Assembly (NCBI GenBank): GCA_016790075.1
Contig: JAEUPP010000010.1
Span: 1-64,000 of the forward strand
Direction: 5' to 3'
Source: Rhodanobacteraceae bacterium
Lineage (GTDB): Bacteria > Pseudomonadota > Gammaproteobacteria > Xanthomonadales > Rhodanobacteraceae
DNA: 64,000 nucleotides
The notes under the pieces are model-generated. The model did not search any database. It saw only the letters and a program-made list of their open reading frames with translations, and had not been told where the DNA came from. Positions 56,543 through 64,000 of the stretch are shown in pieces. Numbering within the stretch: position 1 is the stretch's first letter; each line of letters opens with the position of its first letter. Both the position numbers and the translations under genes were made by a program.

Positions 56543-59494
56543 CTACGCCGAGCGGCGCGTGCCCGAGCGCGCCTGGATCAGCATCTCGCGATACCGGTCG
56601 ATGCCGAAGCGAAACAGACCACGAAAATTGATGTGGCTCGAGTGGGCCGGCCCCATCCGAGCCAGCCACGTGTCCTCGACCGTCTGTCCGGCTTTACGCC
56701 ACCGATCGACGACGGCCTGCATGCGATGCGTGTTCCACGCCACGACCACGTTCGTCAACAGCGTATGCGCGCCGGAGATCGCTACCAGCTCGTCTCGCCG
56801 CCGTCCGCGTTCGGGCGCGATCTTGCCGGTGTACACGGTCCGCTGCAGCTGGTGGACCGACTCACCGCGGTTGAGCACCGTGTGGATTTCACGGCGAAAG
56901 GCAGGATTGGAAAAGTAGTCGCACAAATAGGCCGTGCGCAGCAAGCGACCCAACTGGTCGGCTGCGCGGCGCACCGGATCATCGTCGGCTGCGCTGCCCA
57001 GACGTTGCAGCATGACCGTGGCACTCACTCGGCCACTCAGGATGGACGCGGCCACACGCATCATCTCGTCCCAGCCCGTCCGAATCGCTTTGAGCGACAC
57101 GTCGCGGATCACCACGCGCTCCAAACCTTCTGGCGTATCCATCCGACGCGGCAGGAACAGCTTGCGCTCGGCGAGGTTCTTCAGGCGCGGACACAGGTCA
57201 AAGCCGAGCAGCTTCGCGAAGGTCATGCCCGGGTACGTATAGCCGTGCGTGTCGACCGCGAGTCGCTGCAACCGAGTTCCTTCGTTCGTCGCGTTGTGCT
57301 GCACCACGCCTTCGATCGCAGGCCCCGCCTGGCGTTCGTTCAACACCACGGGCTGGTTGTACACAATGCCGTGGTGGTCGAGCAGGTGTGTGTAGACACC
57401 AACCGCGTACGTGCGCCGGCGCGGATCCACGCGCGCGTTCCACAGGTTGCGCGACGCATCGATGCTCATCATGTCGCTTGAGCCCAGGCTCCCGGTGCCC
57501 CACAGCGCCGCGATCGCGTGCTGGCGCTGGAACTCCACCACCCGTCGGTTCGCCCGCTGCAAGCGGCCTGGCGACTCCAGGGCCCGCATCGCTGCGGCGA
57601 CATGGCCCGGGTCCAGTTGCGGAATCATCGCGGCCACGCTCTTGGCATCGATTTCGGTGCCGTGTGCGAAGAGCGCCGCATAGACCGCCACAAGCTCGTG
57701 TTCGTCGACGGCGCGCCGGCCGAGCAGCACCTCGCTGAAATTCACCAACGCATCGATGTCCAGGATCAGATCCGGAAACTGGACGCTGCCGATCTGCCGG
57801 TACATCAGGTCGCGCAGCCGTTGCGGTTCGACTTCATCCGGCAGCGGATCCATCGCCGGCAGCCGGAGCATGCCCTGCGCATCGATCGATACCGCGCCAT
57901 CGTTTTTGGCCTCGACGACCGCTGCCAGTCCCGCTTCGATCAGCTTCAAAATCGGGTTGACATAGGCGTCGGGATCGGCCGGCAGTGATAGCGCGCTCAG
58001 ATACTGCGACTTCTCGCGTTCCCATTGGTCGCGAGGAATCAGCATCTGCTCGCGCTCGCGGAAGGTAAGGCTGTGGTCGATCCAGATCGAGCCGCGGCGC
58101 AGACCCTTGCGCAGCTCCAACGCGGTGCAGGCTTCCAGCGCCCGAAACGCGCGGCGGCGATCGCTGGCATTGACAAGCGGATCCCAGACCTTGGAGACGG
58201 CCATCTTCTGGTCCGCCGGTATCGCGTTCACACCGGCCGCGTCCCATTGCCGAAGTTGCTGCAACTGGTTCAACGACCGGTCGTTGGGTCGTCCTCGAAA
58301 TTCCAGGTTCGAGACTGCCGACAGCAACGAGTGCACGCGCACCGGATCATCCGACAGCGCCTCGCGGACGACTGCCGCATGGCTGTTGGGGGACAGATCG
58401 CCGAGTGCGTCCAGCACCTCGGTGATCGCGGCCAGTCGCTGCTCCGGGGTCCGGGTCGCATCACTCACCAGGTCTTTGATGCTGGCCAAGCCTGCGCGGT
58501 AGTCCCCGGAGCGCTGGGCTTGCCGCGACTGCGTCTTTCCAGAGGCCTGGCGCGAGAAATCGCCAATCCGCCGGCCGGTTTGGAACAATGCGCTGTCGGT
58601 GAGATCCAGCAGGGTCATTCGCAGGAAGCAGATCTCTTCCAGCAACTGGGTATTGTCCTTGCGACGACGGGACTCGGACGGTGGCCGGCCGGCAATCGCT
58701 TGCGCATAGGCGCGCTGCCGCGCCAGGGGGATAGCCAGCAAGTCCCACGCGTGGACGTGCAACGTCTTCAGAAAGTCGATCTTGGCCAACGTCTCGTTGA
58801 GCGTCGAAGGACTATGCCGGCGCGGCGGCGTCTTCAACCACTCGAGCACCGTCATGCCCGCATCGCCCCGGGTGGCGAAGATGGCTTTTCGACAGGCTTG
58901 ACGCTGATCGGCCGGGACGACCGTCGTGATGGCGCGGACCGCAACACGTTCGATCCCGGCGAACGCGTCGCGCGCCAGATCCCGCAGCGCACGGTCAGCA
59001 GGGATGAGCACCTTCTGGTCATACAGCCAGTGCGCGCCAGCCGTCACCAATTCATCGATCGACGCGACATCGCCGGCGTGCGTCGACAGGACGCTCGACA
59101 ACTGCGCAAGCATGTCCTTTGAGGCGTCAGCGATACCCAGATGCCGACGTGCCCAACGTTGATGCTCGGAGGCGGTCTCGCGGCGCTTGTAGATCGAACG
59201 CAGGGAGGCGATCGATGGCGGCTGCACCTGCAGCGCGGCACCGAGCGCCCGAAGCAGTACCGGTGGAAGGAGTGGGGCGTTGTCGAGCGCCCGCCCGGTG
59301 GTGCGCAGGAAGACGATCTGCGCCGCCATCGCCACCATTCGATTCTCGACGCCGGGCAAGCGGTCGGCGTGAAATCGGTCGCGAATGGCCTGGATGGTGT
59401 CTGCCGGCAGGCGGAAGTACACATCGATGTCAAACGCCGGCAGATTGCGCGGCAAGCGATCCGCGCCGATGAATCGACTCAGGTAGCTCGACAT
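56543..59494 (-). CDS. tnpA: Tn3-family transposase
   Basis: 983 residues from the ATG at 59494 (MSSYLSRFIGADRLPRNLPA), which has GGAG 7 nt upstream and a promoter just before it. A longer reading to 59632 would translate the subterminal repeat and is unlikely. The C-terminal DDE region is recognisable: LAVDTHGYTYPGMTFAKLLG, LCPRLKNLAERKLFLP and LNRGESVHQLQRTVYTG followed by TLLTNVVVAWNT. It binds the terminal repeats and performs replicative transposition. Confidence 0.96.
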   Translation of the reverse strand: MSSYLSRFIGADRLPRNLPAFDIDVYFRLPADTIQAIRDRFHADRLPGVENRMVAMAAQIVFLRTTGRALDNAPLLPPVLLRALGAALQVQPPSIASLRSIYKRRETASEHQRWARRHLGIADASKDMLAQLSSVLSTHAGDVASIDELVTAGAHWLYDQKVLIPADRALRDLARDAFAGIERVAVRAITTVVPADQRQACRKAIFATRGDAGMTVLEWLKTPPRRHSPSTLNETLAKIDFLKTLHVHAWDLLAIPLARQRAYAQAIAGRPPSESRRRKDNTQLLEEICFLRMTLLDLTDSALFQTGRRIGDFSRQASGKTQSRQAQRSGDYRAGLASIKDLVSDATRTPEQRLAAITEVLDALGDLSPNSHAAVVREALSDDPVRVHSLLSAVSNLEFRGRPNDRSLNQLQQLRQWDAAGVNAIPADQKMAVSKVWDPLVNASDRRRAFRALEACTALELRKGLRRGSIWIDHSLTFREREQMLIPRDQWEREKSQYLSALSLPADPDAYVNPILKLIEAGLAAVVEAKNDGAVSIDAQGMLRLPAMDPLPDEVEPQRLRDLMYRQIGSVQFPDLILDIDALVNFSEVLLGRRAVDEHELVAVYAALFAHGTEIDAKSVAAMIPQLDPGHVAAAMRALESPGRLQRANRRVVEFQRQHAIAALWGTGSLGSSDMMSIDASRNLWNARVDPRRRTYAVGVYTHLLDHHGIVYNQPVVLNERQAGPAIEGVVQHNATNEGTRLQRLAVDTHGYTYPGMTFAKLLGFDLCPRLKNLAERKLFLPRRMDTPEGLERVVIRDVSLKAIRTGWDEMMRVAASILSGRVSATVMLQRLGSAADDDPVRRAADQLGRLLRTAYLCDYFSNPAFRREIHTVLNRGESVHQLQRTVYTGKIAPERGRRRDELVAISGAHTLLTNVVVAWNTHRMQAVVDRWRKAGQTVEDTWLARMGPAHSSHINFRGLFRFGIDRYREMLIQARSGTRRSA

Positions 59495-59522
59495 CTGTGT
59501 CTCCGACCAGATCCGAGCCGCC

Positions 59523-59552
59523 AGAATACGAGCGTAGCGGCTTGACAGGCAA
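59523..59552 (-). promoter_or_regulatory. Candidate tnpA promoter
   Basis: On the minus strand TTGCCT (59552-59547) and TATTCT (59528-59523) are separated by 18 bp. Transcription would start near 59516, about 20 bp before the chosen tnpA ATG. This supports the shorter tnpA start. Confidence 0.5.
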
Positions 59553-59583
59553 CGCGAGTTTGCCCGTGACAGCGACCGCTCCC

Positions 59584-59611
59584 AGGTCGCCACAAACTGC
59601 ACGGAAAACAA
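59584..59611 (+). repeat. Subterminal copy of the right inverted repeat
   Basis: 28 bp matching the inner part of the right inverted repeat at 27 of 28 positions, in the same orientation and 84 bp further inside. It may be an extra transposase-binding site or an old end. Confidence 0.85.
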
Positions 59612-59665
59612 CGGACCTCGGATCTCGCTCAAATCTAGTGAGCTGATTCGGCTAGCTTTTTTTGG

Positions 59666-59704
59666 CTAGGTCGCCACAAATTGCACGGAAAACAAGATCA
59701 CCCC
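59666..59704 (-). repeat. Right terminal inverted repeat (IRR) of the Tn3-family element
   Basis: 39 bp; read inward on the minus strand it starts GGGGTGATCT and ends GTGGCGACCTAG. It differs from the left repeat at four positions. TACGC follows directly. Confidence 0.95.
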
Positions 59705-59709
59705 TACGC
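59705..59709. repeat. Right 5-bp target-site duplication TACGC
   Basis: It is identical to 26769-26773 and lies directly outside the right terminal repeat. Confidence 0.95.
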
Positions 59710-59924
59710 GGCGTACCGGCCAAGCGCTCGCTGCACCGTCCTTCACCGATCTCACTTGGCAGCTCAAAAGCAGTTTCGATGTCGATGCCGATGGCAGCAA
59801 CGATTTGCTGTGGCAGCACGCTACTAGCGGCCGCGTCTTCGTTAGCTTCATGAGCGGCCCCAATCTGCGCTGCGGTACCACCTTGTTTATGGAACCCAGC
59901 TTGCGCGCAGTCGGCCCGCGTTGA
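59705..59924 (+). pseudogene. Severed 3' end of the large secreted-protein gene
   Basis: Read in the frame restored by excision, this encodes about 70 residues. They include RRTGQALAAPSFTDLTWQLK, then FDVDADGSNDLLWQHATSGR and a C-terminus ending LRAVGPR before TGA at 59922. The FDVDADGSNDLLW unit continues the FG-GAP/VCBS repeats of the 5' part at 22528-26773. It has no start codon or promoter of its own. Confidence 0.93.
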
Positions 59925-60027
59925 GCAACAGCCTTGTGCGGCGGACTTCAGGTCCGCCGCACACCGGAAAAATTCCATTCCGTTTTTTCAACAGCCAGCC
60001 AGCATGAGCCTGCAGCGAGGGGAGCTG

Positions 60028-62781
60028 TCACCTCGCGCATGCGACTTGCAGCGCCCTGGCTTCGCCGACAAGGACGTGAGTTGCGCCGAACGCGGCAGTC
60101 AACACCGCTTCTGCACTCGCCACATGATGCGCCTGCGCTTCGCTGCAGGGTGCAGGCAAGGATTGGGCGAAACGAAGTTCCGCTTCGGCGGTGCGCCAGT
60201 CCTCGTGGCCGAAGCGTTCCAGCCGTTGCTGATAGATATGCTCGATCAACACCCGCCCACGTTTCGCTTCCTCGCCTTCTCGCAGGCTCCTTCCGAGAAC
60301 TAGCTGCGCCTCCAATACGCGCGGGTGCCTGGGGCCGAATCTGGATGCCAGTGACTGAACTGCTTCGCCAGCCAACTCGCTTGCCTCGTGTGTGTTCTGC
60401 TGCAACAGACGGATTTCCGCCTGCACCAGCAGCATGGCGGCCACGTTGGGATGGGGGCGCGCCAGTGCCTCTTTTCCGGCATCCAGCGCGCGGGTGGACA
60501 ATTGCAGCGCCAGACCAAGGTCGTGTCTGGCCAAGGCGAGTTTTGACAGGTTGTGCCACGACACGGCCAATTGCGGCGAGCTCTGACCGTAAGTTGCCTG
60601 TTTGGCGCGCAGCGATTCCTGCAACATCGCCCCCGCTTCATCGTATCGGCCCATCGTTACCAGCAGCGCGCCCAGATTATTCGTGCTGATCGCTGTCAGT
60701 GGATGATCAGCGTCAAGCGTTTTCCTGCGTATGGCGAGCGCCTCGCGATAGCACTGTTCGCTCTGTGCAAGCTGGCCGGAAGACTCTGCCAGTACGCCCA
60801 AATTCATCAATGTTTCCGCCACGCTGACATGCTCGGAGCCGAACGCCTGTTGGCGAAGCAACAGCGCCTGACGCAAGAAGGTCTCCGCCTCGGCATTGTT
60901 GTCCGCCAGCTGTGCGGCCCGGCCCAGCGTGGTCAGCGACATGGCAAGTTCTTGCGGGCTGCGTGGTTCGGCGGCCGACGCAAGGGAATAGGCATCGCGC
61001 GCCCGCTGTTTCGCATTCTCCAGTGCGCCCTGGTTAAGCTCAGCAAGAGCCAGCCGGTTCTGAATGCGCATCGACAATGCGCGATCAGGCGCTGACTCGT
61101 TCGCAACCAGCGCTTGCGCCTGATCAAGCGCCGTCTTGCTGTCCGCATAGCGCCCTTGCCACTGCATCACAATCGCGAGCTGGATTTGCGCTTTCGCGAT
61201 GTCATTACCAGGAGCGCCGTGGCTGCGCAGATTTTCGATTGCCTTTTGCGCTAACGTTTGCGCGTGCGCGAACGATCCATGCTGCTCCAGCATGGTCGCC
61301 AGGGTAAGCATCAGTTCGGATTGCACTCCGCCATCGGCGGCGAGTCCATCGCCAATATCCCGGGCACTGCGTTCAAGCAATTCACGCACGCTGATGGGCC
61401 TGACGGCCGCGAATTCCGGGTCCGTTGCGGAAAAAACGCCGACAACGAAATCCTTGATGGCGCTCGCGCGCACTGCTTGCTGGCTAGCGATGTTTGCCGA
61501 TCGGGTTATCAGCGCCGCGCTCGCCAGTGTGCTGACCACCGCAATAGCTCCCAATGTACAGGCCGACTTGTTGCGGCCCACGAACCGGGCAAAGCGATAG
61601 CCCATTGACGGGCGTCTGGCTTGAACCGGGTGGCCGGAGAGAAGGCGTCTGATGTCGTCGGCGAATGTGGCCACAGTGCGGTAACGCTGCTCGGGCTGCT
61701 TGCTCAAGGCCTTGAGTACGACCGTGTCGAGCTCGCTGGCCTGGCTCGAAGAAAAAACAGACAGTACTTTTTCTATTAACTTGTCGATACTGCTGATTCC
61801 AACAAGCCGTGCGGCTACTGCAGGCTTCAGCCGGGACGGTGCTTCGGGAATCTGTTCCAGTACGGCGTGCTCGATGTCTCGCAGAGAACGGCTACTGGGC
61901 AGTACCGGTGGCCTTCCGGTTAGCAAGCAGTACAGCACCGCTCCAAGCCCGTATACATCCGTGGCAACAGTAATCGGCGCACCGCTTACTTGTTCCGGCG
62001 CCGCGTACTCAGGAGTAAGCGCACGCCCGGTATCGAGCTGTTGGGTCGAAAGTGCCGGGTCCAACTCATCGACTAATTTCGCTATGCCGAAATCGAGCAA
62101 GGCAGTCCTGCCATCATCGCGCACAACAATATTTGACGGTTTGAGATCGCGGTGCACGACCAGACGCTGATGCGCATACTCGACGGCATCTGCAACGCAA
62201 AGAAGCAACTGCAGCCGTTGCTGCAGGTCGAGCGAGTTTCGCTCCGACCATGTCGCGATGTCGGCCCCATCAACGTATTCCATCGCGATGTAGGGCCTGC
62301 CTTGGTGCGTAACGCCCGCATCGATGAGACGTGCGATGCCGGGGTGTTCGAGTCTGGACAACGCCGCTCGCTCGATCAGTGCTCGCCGCCGTATTTCCGT
62401 ACTGTCCAGGCCAGTCTTTACGACCTTGACCGCAACACGCTGCTCTGCACCGCCGAGCTGCCTTGCAGCGAGATAAACCTCTCCCATGCCACCGCGACCA
62501 ATCACGCGCTCCACGACGAAATCGCCCACGCTGTCGTTTGCGCGAAGCAGGCCATGCGGTGACCCGTACTCGCCGGTGACTGAAAATATGTCGCTCGGCA
62601 CCGGTATTTCGCGGTCAAGTAGCAAATCAGAGCTGCGGTCGATCGCCAGCAACGCCAGTAGCTGAATCCGCAAGGCTTGATCGTTCGCACAGGTGCGCTC
62701 GACAAGCTGGACTGCCGCCACCGGGTCGAGCTCCAGAGCCTCCTCAAGCAGCACATGAAGGCGCTGAAAGTTGTCGATCAT
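60028..62781 (-). CDS. Ser/Thr protein kinase with transmembrane helix and TPR sensor region
   Basis: 917 residues. The kinase domain (about 85-390) has the glycine loop GRGGMGEVYLA, Lys119 (VAVKVVK), HRDLKPSN with Asp212, DFG at 230-232 and PEYAAPEQ. One membrane helix lies at about 415-435 (ACTLGAIAVVSTLASAALI). The C-terminal 450 residues are TPR repeats, including a kinesin-light-chain-like block (VAETLMNLGVLAESSGQLAQ). It lies 188 bp downstream of an ECF sigma gene, a pairing in which the kinase activates the sigma factor by phosphorylation. Confidence 0.92.
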   Translation of the reverse strand: MIDNFQRLHVLLEEALELDPVAAVQLVERTCANDQALRIQLLALLAIDRSSDLLLDREIPVPSDIFSVTGEYGSPHGLLRANDSVGDFVVERVIGRGGMGEVYLAARQLGGAEQRVAVKVVKTGLDSTEIRRRALIERAALSRLEHPGIARLIDAGVTHQGRPYIAMEYVDGADIATWSERNSLDLQQRLQLLLCVADAVEYAHQRLVVHRDLKPSNIVVRDDGRTALLDFGIAKLVDELDPALSTQQLDTGRALTPEYAAPEQVSGAPITVATDVYGLGAVLYCLLTGRPPVLPSSRSLRDIEHAVLEQIPEAPSRLKPAVAARLVGISSIDKLIEKVLSVFSSSQASELDTVVLKALSKQPEQRYRTVATFADDIRRLLSGHPVQARRPSMGYRFARFVGRNKSACTLGAIAVVSTLASAALITRSANIASQQAVRASAIKDFVVGVFSATDPEFAAVRPISVRELLERSARDIGDGLAADGGVQSELMLTLATMLEQHGSFAHAQTLAQKAIENLRSHGAPGNDIAKAQIQLAIVMQWQGRYADSKTALDQAQALVANESAPDRALSMRIQNRLALAELNQGALENAKQRARDAYSLASAAEPRSPQELAMSLTTLGRAAQLADNNAEAETFLRQALLLRQQAFGSEHVSVAETLMNLGVLAESSGQLAQSEQCYREALAIRRKTLDADHPLTAISTNNLGALLVTMGRYDEAGAMLQESLRAKQATYGQSSPQLAVSWHNLSKLALARHDLGLALQLSTRALDAGKEALARPHPNVAAMLLVQAEIRLLQQNTHEASELAGEAVQSLASRFGPRHPRVLEAQLVLGRSLREGEEAKRGRVLIEHIYQQRLERFGHEDWRTAEAELRFAQSLPAPCSEAQAHHVASAEAVLTAAFGATHVLVGEARALQVACAR

Positions 62782-62969
62782 TGCCAGCTCGACCGGCAGC
62801 CAGGCATTGCAGTAGCGCTAGCGCTGTACCTCACACGGGACGCGAAACAAGCATTAGGAGGTAAGGCTGAGTGTGCTAGACAAACTAGCGACATCACGGC
62901 AATAGGGACTTGCGGCGTTTGGCAACGACACGCACTGGGATCTTTCAGTAACATAGGTCGGACACCACG

Positions 62970-63554
62970 CTAGCGAGACCGCGCCAACTCTATGCGTTGG
63001 ATCAGCAATGCACGCGCAGCGCGCCAGTCGCGCTTGATAGTGCGATCGGTGACACCAAGAATCGACGCCGTTTCTTCGACGGACTGTCCGCCGAAGAAGC
63101 GTAGTTCCACGACCTTGGCCAGCCTTTCGTGGATACGCTCGAGGTCATTCAATGCGGCGTCGAGTGCAACGATGTCCAGAGCCTGATCATCGTCGATGAC
63201 GATTTGGCTGTCTTCAATCGACTTGATCGTCAAGCCCCCGCCACGCTTCTGCGCAGCGACGCGACGGGCGTGGTCGACAACGACACCGCGCATGATGGTT
63301 GCCGCCAGAGCAAAAAAATGACTTTTGTCTTCCGGTAAAACTTTTTTTGGCTCGACCATGCGCAGATAGGTCTCGTGCAACAGCGCCGTAGTATTCAGTA
63401 TCGGCGAGCGATGCCCGCCCTGCTGCAGCGCGTTGTGCGCCTGTGCATGCAATTCGCTGTAAACCCGTGCAAACAGTACCCCGCGGGCCAGCGCATCACC
63501 ACCACTTGAGGCGTGCAGTAACGTAGACACTTCGTCGTGATCGAGTGAGGTCAT
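62970..63554 (-). CDS. ECF sigma factor of the kinase-linked type
   Basis: 194 residues. Region 2 is at about 20-100 (ILNTTALLHETYLRMVEP, HFFALAATIMRGVVVDHARR) and region 4 at about 130-185 (VVELRFFGGQSVEETASILGVTDRTIKRDWRAARALL). The linker and HETYLR pattern match the TIGR02999/ECF43-like class. Some members of that class are activated through phosphorylation by an adjacent Ser/Thr kinase rather than by an anti-sigma factor. Likely targets are secreted-protein or secretion genes nearby; this is inference. Confidence 0.9.
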   Translation of the reverse strand: MTSLDHDEVSTLLHASSGGDALARGVLFARVYSELHAQAHNALQQGGHRSPILNTTALLHETYLRMVEPKKVLPEDKSHFFALAATIMRGVVVDHARRVAAQKRGGGLTIKSIEDSQIVIDDDQALDIVALDAALNDLERIHERLAKVVELRFFGGQSVEETASILGVTDRTIKRDWRAARALLIQRIELARSR

Positions 63555-63611
63555 TCTCTTGCTTGAGGCTGAGTTGGCTTTGTTCAGTGCCGAAAATACT
63601 GCCGGCCCGGT

Positions 63612-64000
63612 TCAATTGGGTGCTGCTATCCTCCAACGTCGTGTATGGATGTCTTTCGACGTTGGGGCGGCACCGAGATCGATTGACGTTATGCCTCCCG
63701 CCTTGCGCACCAATCCTTGCGGTGTCCACTCCATCAGCCACACGGCGGCCTTGCCGGTTCCCTGATTGATCCACAACAGGTCTGGGCTGCCTGATCCGTC
63801 GAATTCTCCGACGCTCGCCAGATTCCACCCGGGATCAACCGGTTTAGCCGGCACGATAGCGTAGATCTCCGCTAGCGTCGGCACCGATGATGTCGTGCTT
63901 CCATCGACACTGAGTTTCCAGATCTGATATTGGCCATTGTGAATCTGTTGAACAACTAGATCGTCGATCCCGTCTCCGTTGAAATCAGCGACGCCGACAG
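63612..64000 (-). CDS. C-terminal part of an FG-GAP/VCBS-repeat secreted protein (runs off right edge)
   Basis: The reading frame is open from the window edge to the stop at 63612 (about 129 residues). It contains VGVADFNGDGIDDLVVQQIH, WKLSVDGSTTSS, VGEFDGSGSPDLLWINQG and KAAVWLMEW. These are the same calcium-binding-type FG-GAP/VCBS repeats found at the end of the transposon-disrupted gene. The N-terminus lies outside the window. A GTG at 63884 is not the true start. It is upstream of, and in the same direction as, the sigma and kinase genes. Confidence 0.85.
   Translation of the reverse strand, partial: VGVADFNGDGIDDLVVQQIHNGQYQIWKLSVDGSTTSSVPTLAEIYAIVPAKPVDPGWNLASVGEFDGSGSPDLLWINQGTGKAAVWLMEWTPQGLVRKAGGITSIDLGAAPTSKDIHTRRWRIAAPN

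Noticed and set aside
59495-59632. Longer N-terminus for the transposase
   Set aside because: It would translate through the subterminal inverted-repeat copy and upstream of the best promoter. The ATG at 59494 has a proper ribosome-binding site.

Overview
The window is GC-rich chromosomal DNA from a gammaproteobacterium, most likely of the Xanthomonadales/Rhodanobacteraceae type. The evidence is the carA-carB-greA-recJ block, prfB with the classical +1 recoding site, lysS, many secreted beta-rich proteins, palindromic GTGGGC/GCCCAC repeats, and an ECF sigma factor beside a Ser/Thr kinase with a TPR tail. No database search was possible, so the taxon is an inference.
Host part 1 (1-26773): the left edge carries the end of an IS66-type element. 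Leftward genes for a secreted S8 protease and a ricin-type lectin follow. Then come the housekeeping block carA, a small exported protein, carB, greA, a phosphoglycerate-mutase-like gene and recJ. Next are a secreted protein, prfB, two exported ankyrin proteins, lysS, an O-antigen-ligase-like membrane protein with an exported partner, and a yciI-like/bolA/PPIase-lipoprotein operon. The last host gene here is a very large secreted multidomain protein.
The central object is a complete Tn3-family transposon of 32,931 bp (26774-59704). It has 39-bp inverted repeats starting GGGG (35/39 identical) and a perfect 5-bp target duplication TACGC. It sits inside the large secreted-protein gene. Removing the element and one TACGC restores one open reading frame of 1,486 codons that ends at 59924, so the insertion looks recent.
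From left to right the transposon carries: an Mrr-like nuclease, NAD synthetase and a small protein; a mercury-type merR/merT/merP set without merA but with an AhpD-like gene; a KfrA/TnpT-like coiled-coil protein next to a repeat-rich candidate resolution site; a putative defence block (a HEPN-like gene, the three-Cys-motif pair with a divergent XRE regulator, an SseB-like gene and a large HEPN protein); a structured candidate RNA; a CusCBA copper/silver efflux operon with a CusF domain fused to CusB; and a leftward CzcCBA-type operon with a CDF transporter, a sterol-desaturase/DUF3703 fusion and a cytochrome c/FTR1 permease. A divergent MerR-family sensor controls the latter operon through a 19-bp-spacer promoter. 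The sensor gene overlaps a TnpS-like tyrosine recombinase, and the element ends with tnpA.
Host part 2 (59705-64000): the severed 3' end of the secreted-protein gene, a Ser/Thr kinase with TPR repeats, an ECF sigma factor, and the C-terminal part of another FG-GAP/VCBS-repeat secreted protein that runs off the right edge.
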